From: Pleurotus djamor | Lineage: Eukaryota > Basidiomycota > Agaricomycetes > Agaricales > Pleurotaceae | NCBI GenBank assembly: GCA_029747585.1 | Contig: JAPEVF010000162.1 | Span: 1-64,000, forward strand | Reading direction: 5' to 3' | Length of the DNA: 64,000 nucleotides | In this document: positions 1 through 11,600 of the stretch, piece after piece | How the letters are laid out: each line of letters begins with the position of its first letter | How positions within the stretch are numbered: position 1 is the stretch's first letter | The notes under the pieces: generated by a model | The model's input: only the letters and a program-made list of their open reading frames with translations | Told to the model about the DNA's origin: nothing | Databases searched by the model: none | Translations under genes and position numbers: made by a program

Positions 1-890
1 ATCGATCCATTCTATTCCCAAGATACCTTCGGAGGCATCCACCATCCGAATTCCAGGCACGTTTACACCTGCACTAGAAGGTATTACACAACGGAGGATT
101 TGAGCATACGATACCCACACGAGCACCATGAGTAGCGAGACATACGCACCGGAGACATTTAATGAGCGCACGAGCCTCGCCAGCTACGCGTGCTTTCGTC
201 AAAGAGGTATCTAAAGTTGGATGTCGATAACCCTTGCGAAATCGGTGTTTGAGAAGTATCGGAGTAGATTCCGTGTGTAGATGTGATTTATATACTTTCT
301 GATTCGATGAGCGGTCTTAGTTGAGGGGACAAGGAAGAAGGATCGCGACTTGCAGCCTCTGCTCCCTGAGAGATGAGTTGACTGGATTCGAGCAAACGGA
401 GGGAGGCACAGGACATCTACAAGTGTGAATTCAGTACGAAAAATGCTCTTGCCGCAGATCCTAGTACCTGCGTAACTGATGCTGGTGAAACGTTCAAATT
501 CAAGTTCAAGTTCAAGGAAGAGTTAACGACGGTCAAGCTTCTAAGTTCGGCGTCTAGATTACTTCGGCGTCTAGATCAAATGGGCCGCTTCCTTCTTCAA
601 GTACATGTTCCTTCCAACATGCACACACCGGAATACAGTATGTTCTCAAAGATATCTATTGTGCGTTGATATAGCACTTACAAATAGCAACTGTTTTCAG
701 ATATACCGTTGATAAAGTCGCCAAGCCTACGGGTCCCTGAGCCAGTAGGTTCCAGTCAAACTACATACTGAACCAGAACTCGGAGTGTTCACACCCGGTC
801 GTATTTTATCCTAGGTTAAACTCCCACCCGATATTCATCCTCTCCCGGAAAGCATATCACCTTACGTGAGGCTTCATCAACATCTTTCGC
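1..890. other. left-edge region without recognised gene
   Basis: I found no open frame with family character, no tRNA-like fold and no transposon ends here. A short tandem run of the hexamer aagttc/caagtt occurs near 495-520. The segment may hold the promoter of the small gene that starts at 891. Confidence 0.4.
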
Positions 891-1292
891 ATGAAAGGCC
901 TGCTAATCTACGCCAACAAACTAATTACCCCTTCGTATCGCCGTGGTGAATCCCACCAAAACAAGTTTGTCTACCCCTTTACCTTGGAACCACACCTCTT
1001 AACCCTAGAATCGTCGCGTCGAAGCACCATCGCCTCACATGCCGCTCGTCGCGAAGCGTATCTTCAATCCCGTGAAGAAGAGAAGGCCCGAAGGAAGCGC
1101 GATGCGCTAAGGAGAATCGCACCTGGATTCGAACCGCAAGGTACCCCGTTGGTACCTACGAAACGCGATTCTGCAATTCCTAGGGTGGACACCGTCGAAG
1201 GGCCCCCGCTAGGTGCTCGATCGGCGATGGCCGACCTGGTGGATCAGTTGGCTGCTTTAGATGCGGCTGCTTTCCAGAGCCCAAACCCCTAG
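891..1292 (+). CDS. small conserved basidiomycete protein of unknown function
   Basis: A single-exon frame of 133 codons with no cysteine. The middle is strongly charged (REEEKARRKRDALRRIAPGF, roughly residues 60-80) and looks like a basic helix followed by the motif RRIAPGFEP. The C-terminus has a short hydrophobic helix (MADLVDQLAALDAAAF). I recall small Agaricomycete proteins with the same APGFEP core and a C-terminal DLVxQLAAL helix, so I take it as real, but no function is known to me. There is no signal peptide or membrane segment. The first 40 residues are less convincing, and a shorter product or an upstream exon is possible. Confidence 0.55.
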   Translation: MKGLLIYANKLITPSYRRGESHQNKFVYPFTLEPHLLTLESSRRSTIASHAARREAYLQSREEEKARRKRDALRRIAPGFEPQGTPLVPTKRDSAIPRVDTVEGPPLGARSAMADLVDQLAALDAAAFQSPNP

Positions 1293-2308
1293 ATCCTAAA
1301 TCGCGCCTATAATGACATGATTCCGTGTCCCTTCTGGAATGACAACTTCAAGGCGCTGTCGCCCTGAAGGGTGAACCAATAAAAGATCGTATAATTTCTC
1401 TAGGGCCTTCTATATTCTCCTTCAGCGCTATGCTTTGGGGCTATTTTTTCTCCCTGAGAAGACTACCAAGAGAATGTTAACCGACCCACAATGGTATGAA
1501 AGTTCCCAAGAGACAGAGATTGCATCAAACCAGAGACACGAAACACAATCTCCGTCGATCAGGATGACGTTTACCATTTCTCATGTTCGTGGAGTTGTAG
1601 CATCAGAATAGACAGAATTCCCGGCTAGCAGCCGCACAATCTGTGATCCTCACGTATGAGTAGGCGGTGGAGGTACCAAGGGGGCTCCGATAGACCGACG
1701 ATACTCTGCGAATGGATTACAGGCGATTGAGGCGACCCGGATCCTTTGTCACGAGGCGTTTCGCGGCTGAACGGTAAGGATGTCAGGAAACGCACTATTC
1801 ATCAGCCAGGCACCGATAGTTTCCGTAGGATGGAATGGTGACACGCCTCCACGCATGATGGAGTGGGGAAGGGCTGTGAACTGTGGGCGAACCGGTGACT
1901 TTCGCCTAAATTCTAAGATCAGCGTGGACTTGGAGATGTTGCGAGGGTTGTGGCATCTACGTGGAAGAATGTGTGAGAGAAGATGAAGTCGAATAGACAC
2001 GTCGGACTCACTGGCTGGGGGTGATCAGAGATGCACGCGCAGGTTTAGCAGCGCCAGAGGCTGATGGGAAAGTCGGAGGGGAGGATCCACCGATGTTGAC
2101 GGATATTTGGATAGGCAGCGAAGGCAGATACGGTCGAAAGGCGATTCTGATTTTTTCCGGAGCGTCTTCGCAGGGCATCTCCTTAAAGCCACCCAGTACT
2201 TACTGACGCCACTCCTGAGATGCCTGGGGCTTCGACCAAAAGGAATATTCATCAAATGCCATGCTGTGTATAAGAGCTCCTGGCCGACTTCATTTTTTTC
2301 CGTTCGCA
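1293..2308. other. spacer between small gene and P450
   Basis: Short overlapping frames on both strands (for example around 1750-2000 and 2025-2380) show no family features and read as antisense shadows. No RNA gene or repeat was seen. The 3' part should contain the promoter and 5' UTR of the P450. Confidence 0.4.
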
Positions 2309-5112
2309 ATGCACCCCAGCCGCTATCGCACGCGGCTCCTGCTCGACTTGACACGCGTCTTTCTCGTCCCATCCCTGACATTACGCCTCATCCTGCTCGC
2401 ATCCGAGACAAGCTTGGGCAAGCTCACCGTCCCTATCTATGTCGCCTGGACAATCGGATGGGCCATTGTCAAAGGCATTCGAACCAACGTCAAGCAGGGC
2501 CGAGAAGCAAGCCAGCTGGGTGCTCGACCAATCCCTAGAGTGCAAGGGAAATGGCCGGGGAACATCGACGTCCTCCTCAGGATGATGAAGGCCTTCAAGA
2601 CCAGTTATGTGTGCGACGTGTACCTGCAATTGTTTGAGGAGTATCAGTCGACCACACTCAATACAAGAATATTATGGTGCGATACGGTATGTGAATTCTT
2701 CATAATCCCGAATTCTTCAGGAGCCGAGACTGGCTTCGCGTTCCGTTATGCTCGCGCATCGCACCCTCCCGGAGATACCAGCGTGGCTACATGCTTGTCG
2801 GGTATTCTCGATAGGCGCTTGGATGCGGTGGGAGAACGAGTTGCGAATGGCATCTTGCCGTCGCAATCATTCTTCCCAATGGACGCGTGTCAGCGCTCCA
2901 TAAGCCGTAGGAGACGGATGGTTTTGTGTACGATCCTGTTACGGCTAGCCAAGGTGCGTTAGTATACGCCGTTTATCCATTTGATGGGGCTTAATTGTTG
3001 ATTCATGTTGCCATCCAACGCAGATTTCACCGGAACTCCAAACGCCCATTTGTGCGACGAGTCATGATGCAAAAATATATGCAGAGGCGGTTGTTCCTCC
3101 GGATGGTGGTGGTTTACGAACAAGATCGTTCGGTGTACCTTTTTGGCAATCAGGGGTCCCGTTCTCCCTCGTGTGACTTGATTGCCGGCCCGAGGGGGAC
3201 GGAGATTAGGCCGGCGTCCTCTCTATCTTGACCACAGTTTAATTGCATTAGATGGTTCTCCGTCGAATTGTTGGCCTTGATGGCCTCTGCATCCGAGCCA
3301 TCATATTCACCGGGAGATGATGATGCGCGAGCACGGCCCTTTACTACTTTCCCCCTTCTGATATGTCTGTCGGCACCTCTCTTCCATGGCTGACTCACCT
3401 TGATGTCACTAGATTATTACCATGGATCAAGAACACTCCAAATTTGTTTTAGCAACAGGCTTTCAACAATTTTGGAGAGGACGGAACCAGAAGGAACGAA
3501 TGTGCGTCGATTCCTGCCTCAATTACCCCCGTACTAACGCATCATCATTAGGGAGATGTTCCTTGGAGAAGGGATCTTCAACCGCGATGATGAGGTATTT
3601 ACTATTCAATCCACGGTTACAACTAGCTAACCTCTCCGTTATTCCATGCCTTAGCTATGGAAGATGGTACGACGCGTTCGTGTTGGTTGCCTTGGTCCAG
3701 TTGTTCACGCGTCTCTCAATATAGCACCGCTCTACCGCGCGTCCATTCTTCGCTCGAGAGCGAATATCTGATTTCGAGATTTTTGAGCGCCACGCCTCTC
3801 GTACCATCTCCATAATATCTTCCCTTTCGGCATCTTCTCAGCCTTGCGAAGTTCAAGATATCTTCTCCCGATTTACCCTAGATGCCGCTTCTGACTTTCT
3901 CTTTGGACACAACTTGGACACGCTCTCCGGAACTCTCCCCATTCCAGGAAAAACGGCGATGGGACCCAAGGGATCTGCTACCCACGACTCATGGGGCTCC
4001 TTTGCTCAGGCGTTCGAAATGGCTCAGCAGATCGTTACTACCAGAGCCAGGCTCGGATATTTCTGGCCGTTGTTTGAGCTCTTCGGGGATAAAACCAGCG
4101 TGCATACCGCAGCCATTAGGAAGTGGCTGGATCCGCTTGTCGAGCAGGCTTTAGTCGAGAAGAAAGCCAGAACCGTGAATGAGTCGATAGGGCGTCTTCG
4201 GTCTGGTTCGATACCCCCTCCATCTGCTATTGGAGAGAAGACGTTCCTAGAGCACTTGGCGGATAGCACGGAGAACGCAGTTCTCATCCGGGATCAGCTA
4301 CTTAGCATGCTCCTTGCGTCAAGAGACACGACGGCATGTCTGTTGACATTCATCGTGTATCTCATGGCTATCCATCCCGATGTCACTCAGAAACTTCATG
4401 CCGAAGTTCTGGAACAGTGTGGGTCGGATGGAACACCTACATTCGACCGCATTAGGAACCTGAAATACAGTAAGCAACTTCGCGTCTCGGAAAGATGGCT
4501 TACGCTGATGGAATCAATGTCTAGTGCGCGCTGTAATCAACGAAACGCTACGTCTGTTCCCTCCTGTCCCTCTGAATGTCCGCGAAGCAAGAGAAGCACC
4601 TTGCGCACTCCCTCCGTCTGACCCCACATACCACCACGATGGCACACCTTTATATATGCCCTCTAAGACAACGATGATGTACTTTCCCATCCTAACGCAT
4701 CGAAACAAAGCTCTATGGGGACCTGATGCAGATGAGTTCGATCCAGAGCGGTGGATAGATCCAAAACGACTGGAGAAGTTCTTATCCAATCCTTCGATGT
4801 GGGCACCGTTCAGTGCTGGCCCTAGAATTGTACGTCCTTCATTTGACTTGACTTTTCCTCCGGTCTCACACCCATAAGTGTCTGGGTCAAGAATACGCGT
4901 ATAACGAGGCGTCTTATATTCTTGTACGGCTGTTGCAGCAGTTTGATACGTTTACGCTGGCTCCTGAGATGCAACCGGAAGGATCGTTGCCTCCAGGTGA
5001 ATGGAAGAACCGGTCGGGTAGGCAGGCATTCGAGCGGGTATGGCCTGGTTCTGCGATGACTTTGTATGTTAAGGGTGGGATGTGGGTGCGATTTGGACAA
5101 AGTAGATTATGA
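2309..5112 (+). CDS. cytochrome P450, CYP63-like
   Basis: A haem-thiolate monooxygenase, probably ER-bound through its N-terminal hydrophobic segment. The start is set at the methionine of MHPSRYRTRLLLDL; an in-frame ATG at 2261 is less likely because the family begins here. Exons join cleanly by GT-AG introns: the first ends at 2686 (WCDT), the next starts at 3413 (IITMDQEH), then MFLGEGIFNRDDE, then a 12-nt micro-exon at 3655-3666 coding LWKM, then the long exon from HRSTARPFFARERI. Visible motifs: I-helix LLASRDTTACLL, K-helix ETLR, meander around FDPERW, and haem loop FSAGPRICLG with the Cys right after an intron. The end is FGQSRL. The gene looks complete. The family (CYP63 of white-rot fungi) oxidises alkanes, fatty acids and xenobiotics; the substrate here is unknown. 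The first intron is anomalously long. Confidence 0.85.
2687..3412 (+). other. oversized (726 bp) intron of the P450 gene
   Basis: The flanking exons read through it in phase 0 (WCDT | IITMDQ), with donor gtatgt and acceptor cactag. All other introns of this gene are about 50-60 bp. Inside are coding-like stretches, for example around 2720-2955 and 3024-3172, separated by what looks like another gt...ag intron at about 2956-3023. I could not assign them to a family. No terminal repeats or target-site duplication were evident by eye. Confidence 0.6.
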
Positions 5113-5365
5113 GATTGTATGGTACACTCCCACTTGCGCATTCAGATCGGGGTCTGTGTAGATATCAGAGTGTCGGAGCCCCATGGATCTGTAAAGCCTA
5201 AGGAGCACAAGAAGGGGCTGCGTTTCCTGGGATCTAAACTGCGTTTCTCTTCGGCCGTGAGGGAACTCAAATGCAAAACAACTATGCTATTTCGTGATCG
5301 GCGGGAGTAGCGGGGGAAAATATGGATGATAAAGCAGGCTATTCCATGGAAATTGAGCTAGCGAT

Positions 5366-5987
5366 TTATTTTGACTTCGTCGAGCTCTGTGCTTGCATCT
5401 TGGATTGCATCACATTCACGAGATAACTCAGATTCTCCCTTTTCTTCGTGATCGTTTCTTCCAGCCCCTCGAGGTTGCTTCGGATGTAGTCAGCCTTGGC
5501 TGTATAGTGTTTGGTAGCTTCAGCCCGTGTCTGACACGGGGAATCGCGTTAGATAATCCTTGGGAGGGTGATAACCGCAAGATCAGTACCTTGCGGACGA
5601 AATAACCGGTCCCGACATCGACAATGACATGCTCAGAATCGCATATCTTGCCTGGTACGTAAAGAGAATTCGTCAAGGGAACCAGGACGGTTTTGTCTAC
5701 AGAAAGAGGATCGATCCATGAGTTCCGGGTATGATCGGTGGCAGCTCAGCGCGCACCTTTGTTCTGAGGTTTTATCTCGGCAACATTCTCTATGCAAGAT
5801 CGAAATTTCGCCTGAGCTTGCTTCAGTTGAGCGAAAGAAGTGGTCAAATGGTTCAATTCCTAGGGCACGCGTGAGATAGAATAGTCATTCCAGTTGAGAA
5901 CGCGGGTACCTCTTCTAGCTGCCTTTTCACATCGGAAAGCTGGGCGATGTCCAAGTCCGTAACGTTGATTTGCTGTTGCTGCGACAT
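5366..5987 (-). CDS. GIM5: prefoldin subunit 5 (alpha-type)
   Basis: Prefoldin is the cytosolic hexameric chaperone that hands nascent actin and tubulin to the TRiC/CCT chaperonin; subunit 5 is one of its two alpha-type subunits. Translation through five exons gives about 155 residues: an N-terminal coiled-coil helix ([20 protein letters not shown]), the two beta-hairpins containing [12 protein letters not shown] and [13 protein letters not shown], and a C-terminal coiled-coil helix ([19 protein letters not shown]) ending in SSTKSK. Length and the helix-hairpin-helix layout match the family. The start at [12 protein letters not shown] is the natural one. It is divergent from the DENN-domain gene across 167 bp and convergent with the P450 across about 250 bp. 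Confidence 0.88.
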
Positions 5988-6154
5988 GATGGTGGTGCCG
6001 CAGTGCTGGAGTGTAACGGTTGTGACCTAGTGATCGGTGTGACTCTTGTGTGATGTAACGCGGGCAACCTCTTCCCTTTCCTTCTCTCACCATCTCCGTG
6101 TACGAGGACCTCGTTGCCGTCGTCGTGGGCGACGAGAGGAGGGCCGAATTAGCC
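5988..6154. promoter_or_regulatory. short bidirectional promoter region
   Basis: These 167 bp separate the start codons of prefoldin 5 (minus strand) and the DENN-type gene (plus strand), so both promoters and 5' UTRs must lie here. Pyrimidine-rich stretches occur on both strands. No TATA box was seen. Confidence 0.5.
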
Positions 6155-8292
6155 ATGTCGAAGGAATCTATCCCTCAGGATATCGGTCAGTACACGTCAA
6201 CGCTTGTGTGTTCACTGTTTTCTGACGACGCAGTCACAGTCGCCGTTTTCCATGCTTCATTCCACCCTACACAGGGCAATGTAATTGATTGGTCGGTCAA
6301 GGCCAGTGATGGTGCGCAGCTCAGGCCTGGTTTTAATATCTGGCTCAAATACCGTCTCCAGATCTCAGTCTCAAGAACTTGGAATTCAATGCTCTTCCAA
6401 GCGGATTGCATTTGGTGGATGAGGATGTTGTGTGCGTCTCTCTATGCTCGCATCGCATCGTGCTGATGATTGACTTCATTCTAGATATTTTAACCGGGAC
6501 GACCATCATGGCGTTTGTATATTTCGACGGCGAAAAACGACCGAACATGGTCACCGAGGATTTCGTCTATCTTCCATGGGTATCCTACTCGCAAAATCAC
6601 ATCGTCCACGGCCTTGGAGGCACACGGCTGCCCTCAAGGCACTAGTCACCTATATTTATTCCAACTTGGAGCTTACAGGCATCCTAGAGCCCACTGAAGA
6701 TGATTGGGAGCCTGCTCGGCGATTTTTTGAGGAGCGAAAGGTTCGCAGGGCTGACCTTGGTGGTGCTGGTAGATGGGACGGCTGGAGTCACGATCTTTAT
6801 GAAGTATGTGCTACTCCATGGTGACCATATTCACCCACTAATCGTTCGGACAGCTGGAGACCAACTCGAATCCTGCACTGCATCTCACACATTTGTTGAG
6901 AATCCTCGGACCGTCAGCTCTAACACTATATAAACACGTCCTTGGTCGCAGGCGCATCCTCATATTGACTCTTCCCCCCGTCGAAGCTGCCTGTGTATTG
7001 TGTCGAGTCGCCGCAGACCTCTGCTTTGAGGAGCAAGTTGAATATACGTCACCCCAAGGTGGCTCCCTTCGCGAAGATATTCCGAAACGGCTGAAGGGCA
7101 AGTCACGCGAGGGGATTAGCGTCCTCGGAATGATTACCCTAAATGACCTTGACCGACTCGCTGAGGAGAGCAAGACAGGACGAGGTTGGATTGCTTGCAC
7201 CACCGATACCATATACCTTGATAAACCATCCTGCTACGACCTTCTCATCGACCTTACCACGCTCTCGCCCAATAACTCAACTCGACCTGCATTCAAAGTC
7301 TCCAAACCCATCTCTGGCCCGACAACTTCTCGGGGTCCTACCCACAGACTATCTACTGTCAGATTTGCATGGAGCGACGTTCGTTTGGTAAGCAGGCCCA
7401 CTCAATCTCTCTAGTATCCCAATTTACCATCCTTAACCAGTGGAATGAAGTAGACCGTCTCCTCCAACTTGATTTGGAGAACGGTGATGCACACACTTGC
7501 TGTGTGCCCCCTGGCGGTCCACAGGGTAATAACGATGTTAAATCGAAGCTCGTCACCACATGGACAGACGCATGGCGAGTTTACGAAGATGTCTGCATCA
7601 TCTGCGCCGGACTTTGGATGGGTTCGTGGAGGAACAATTCGGCCTCGTCCTACTCAACTGCCAATGGTTCGAATAACTGGGGTAGTGTTCGCTTAGATGG
7701 GGACGATGATCTTACGCTGGGGAACTACGTTCGGAATGTCGGAAATGGTATTGAAGGCGGTCCCAGCGCTGGGGGAAGTGGCATTGGCAATGGCGTCAAT
7801 GTTGATGGCAGCGGTGGGATTGGATACACTGCCCAACCGCGACGTTCAAGTGCAATGTCGACCAAGTCACTTACCAACTCTAACCTGAGCCCGCCCAATT
7901 CGCCTCGGTCAATCAAGCGCGGTAAAGGACGCCGGCAAGCATCGTCATCATCAGTCAATGCGTCCGCTGAAGCTTCCTGTGAATACAAGGATGGTCAAAT
8001 GCTTACGACCCTGGCTCTGCTCCAGACCTTCCATGCTCATACATGCTTTCAATTGTCGCAATTGGAAGCGTTGGTTATCAGAAACCCTTCCGTTGATGAA
8101 TCGATACTCTACCTCTCACCGAAAGATGTCCTCTCATTCGAGTTAGGTCCATGGAGTAGCTTGGATGGACGTTACCTCGAATGGCTTGCCGAGGAATATG
8201 CCCCAGGGATGACAGTGATAATGAAGCGTGGATGGAAGGATATGTTGGGTGTAATTTTTGGGTATGTTTCTACCCATATTCATCAAGAGTGA
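6155..8292 (+). CDS. DENN-type protein, LCHN/DENND11-like (DUF4484-type)
   Basis: DENN-fold proteins commonly act as Rab guanine-nucleotide exchange factors or effectors in membrane traffic; this subfamily is poorly studied. Exon 1 (6155-6185) joins by a 48-bp intron to VTVAVFHASFHPTQGNVIDW, the characteristic uDENN opening (hydrophobic strands, then GNxIDW). Next come LEFNALPSGLHLVDEDVVYF, then GFRLSSMGILLAKS, an RRFFEERKVRRADLGGAG segment, the cDENN-like block LLRILGPSALTLYKHVLGRR, and GRGWIACTTDTIYLDKPSYYD-like sequence ending in THRLSTVRFAWSDVRL. An intron at about 7388-7440 leads to WNEVDRLLQLD. A low-complexity Gly/Ser-rich linker (about 7690-7960) precedes a conserved C-terminal part (ALLQTFHAHTCFQLSQLEAL). 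The last codons after the GVIFGY motif could be replaced by another exon. Confidence 0.78.
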
Positions 8293-8673
8293 CGCCTTTT
8301 TCACTTCCTGTTTATATTAATATCAGCACCTAACGGTTTACCCACTCCTTAGTGTACTTGAACTAGTGTATATACATATGTACCATCTGCAAGGCTATCC
8401 AAACGCCTGCATCCCTACCTAGTGTTCGATGCAACTATGCTTGCAATTTACATAAAACGTACTATGGGAATTGGATGGGTGTACCCTGGAAACAGTCACA
8501 GGACTATATTCAGTAAGAGACTATTTGTCCTCGGGCTGCGAGTGGGACGCGTACCAACCAGTTTCAATTACAAGAAGTTATGCGACAACACGAGAGTAGG
8601 TGCGTACTCTGCAAGAGTTCAAGCGTCCATGGCTACTAAAGCAACACTCTACGGTAATGACAATAAACCTAAA
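8293..8673. other. convergent intergenic region
   Basis: This is the 3' flank of the DENN-type gene (plus) and of the glutaminase-like gene (minus). No convincing gene; a short frame at 8422-8919 runs antisense to the downstream gene and is rejected. Confidence 0.4.
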
Positions 8674-11600
8674 CTACGCATAAGGAGGAGGCCGCACATC
8701 CACAGCCCCACTCAAATCAGCCACCTGCCGACGCAGCGTAGCCACCTCATTGCGGAGCGTATCAACAAAATTCGGGTCCACCACCGAAGCACGAACACCC
8801 CCACCAACCTCCGGAACACTACCCAACGTCACCTGCATCATCTCCCCTCCTCCTTTAGAGGTAGAGTGCCTAGTCGCGGGACTCCTCTCCATCGTCCCCT
8901 CCTCACTCGCCGAGTATAGAGTATACGGCTCCGTATGAGTATACGCCACAGTCCGACTCCTCGAATTCCTCCCATAACCAGAAAAGAACGACGAAAAAGA
9001 AAGAGAAAGGGAACCACCCGGTGAACGAGGACTTGTAGCGCCAGTGTTCGTGTTAGTGTTAGTGTTCGTGTTAGTGTGACTATCCTTGTTGACCGCTGGC
9101 AAACGGTTAGCTCGTCGATTGAGAGGTGCATCATCTCCAGAATCCGCATCAGCGTCGTTATGCTTCTTAAGATGGTTGGTCCAACACTTCCGTTTACATA
9201 CGACGACGAGGAGGACAACGAAACACACGATCACCGCAACGGCTGCGATCACCAGCCCGGCGATTGCCCCGTTGCTCAGTTTGCCTTTACCATTCGCAGC
9301 ACCGTTGTTTAGTGAATTTCCGCCGGGAGAGGAAGGAGATGTGGTGCTGGCGAAGTGAGTTGTCGTGCTAAAATGAGGATTAGGATCAGAAAGAGGAGAA
9401 ATTTAATTTAAATGGCGGTGGACTGGGGAAGGAAGGGAAGGGAAAAGGAACCCAACTCGAGTGCTAACAACGCAAACATCCCCCCTTGCGCTGGGCTTGA
9501 AACGGACATAGGAGTTTCAGGACACGATGGACGGTTGACATCAAGGAACACACCCACCTCGCACGACCTGATCCACTCCCCTCATCATTCGCACTCATCC
9601 CCGTAGAGGGATCATAGAGTGACGCAAAGGGTGCGTTATTCATGTTGTTCGACGCGTATGCGTGAACTTGCGATATTAGAGCATCCCGCGTGACGGGGTT
9701 CGTAGCACTTGAGGCGGCGAATAGCATCCAACCTAGGAAGGGGTGTAAGTATGCGTGTTAGTGATATTGTGCATGCAAGATGCAAGAGAGGATGAAGAGG
9801 GGGAGAGCGGAGAGGATAGAAATTGAAGAGCGAGGAGACGTACTTGTACTGGTATTCTGTGCGAACGAAGGTGAGATGGGTAACCCGTACTTGAAGGAAC
9901 CTGTCCAAGTTCACGACCTCGTCAATCAACGTGCATGCCCTCTCGTTTCGAGAAAAGGCGGGAGCACTCACTCGATGCAGCTTGATACGCCGTCGTACAC
10001 ACATCATATACGTCCTTCGGTACTAACCCCAATCTCAGCAATTTATCAGCGTAAAGGTTGTACGCCAACCCAGTGCTAGAATGGTTCCCGTAGGTTTCGG
10101 CTATTCCGGAGGAGGAGATAGATTGGGAACGCCAGAGGGTTATGGCGGCCTGTGCGGAGGACTAGGAGAAGTGTGCGTTAGCATTAAACAAGTAGAGTAC
10201 TTTCATAAGTAGATGAATGAAGAAGGAAGAAGACTGAGCGGCGGAGGTGGTGTGATACATACATTAAATTGTTGCTGATCTGTGCTATTTCCTAGTATCT
10301 CAGACATCTTGGCCATTGCACCGATAGCAATGATACCCTTTAGCGCGAGGTTGGTATGGTTAGCCGGTGTTTGGCCGTTGAAGTCTCCTGAAGCTCTGTA
10401 CAGATCATTGACAACCGAAGTCAAACCAAGGTTAACATAGAGCACGTACTGGTTGTTCGGAGAGATGGCGTTGTTTTCGAGGTACGTCGCCCATTTTCTG
10501 AAGAGATTATACTAGTCCAATGATAGATCAGGCTTCGCAGGTTACTAAGAAAGTGCTGGCACATACGTGGTTGGTGATAAGAGAAACGTTCCCAGAAGCT
10601 AACGAGTACGCCAGGGACATAATGATCATACTAGACGATTCTATATGTAAAAAAAAACATCGGGCCTGTGAGCTTGCAAGGCAAAATAAACCCGGAGAAC
10701 GCTTACCGTCTACACCGAATTGATGTTCATGGTTACTCGTATCCGCGATCGCGTTCGGGTAGACGGTCCCTGGCCACCAAGTCAGGTATCAGCTCGACCG
10801 ATATTCTTGTCTAGGGCATAAGTGCAATTGGATGATTGATACGCACCGAGATGCCTCGCCGTGTAAGGTAATGTATACTCGCTCGACCCCTGGTATTCGA
10901 GCAGCGGGGTCAACAGATACCGACCAATCTCGGGATTGAGGTACAGAAAAAAAGGGAAGGAGGCATATAAGATGCTAACATCGTTGACGCTACTGCTTGG
11001 ATTTCCGTTGGTCCTGTTGGTCGTTATTGAGTAGAATGTTCATCAGTTAAAGAGAAAGTGGGTAATAGAAGTAGTGGAGGGTACGCACTCAGTTCCCGCG
11101 CCGATGTTCTTCATGTAAGCTTTGACATCACTTTGGTTCCACGATTGCCCAGCTCCAGGTATGGGTAGCGTGATTTCCATAGCACTCATAGCCTGACGCG
11201 CACTGAGCGCAAGCAAACTCGCATACTCCGGAGAGATAGCATCCCCAGCTAGCTTGATCTTGTTGTCAAGCGCATCGGCGTTCGTCAACGCCCTGGGGAA
11301 GTCGTCCAATACAAATTTCGCCTGGGGTCAATGACATGATAGGGTGAATCGGCTTGCTTGAAGGAAAGCCAGCGACAAGGAACTCACAGCCGAAACTGGA
11401 TCATCGACACTCGATCTGAAATAAGCACTTCTCTGCTCAAACGATGATCCTGATGCTTTTGCGAGAATAGAGGTGTTGCAAAAGAACCCCAAGGTCCAGA
11501 TTGCAGGCTGGGTGATGGTGGTGATGGTGCCCAAGTCGAGGGATATCCCAAGGACAGGTGTTTTGTCGCCACTGATGAAGGTCAAGTTTAGGAGACAAAG

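Noticed and set aside
1115..1140. tRNA-like string tggattcgaaccg
   Set aside because: It codes the APGFEPQ motif of the small protein, and no cloverleaf could be formed around it.
2025..2629. Minus-strand frames overlapping the P450 first exon
   Set aside because: Antisense to a well-supported exon; no protein family character.
8422..9358. Several plus-strand frames of 60-165 codons opposite the glutaminase tail
   Set aside because: They are antisense to a minus-strand exon with clear protein features; their Arg/Thr/Pro-rich composition is a frame shadow.
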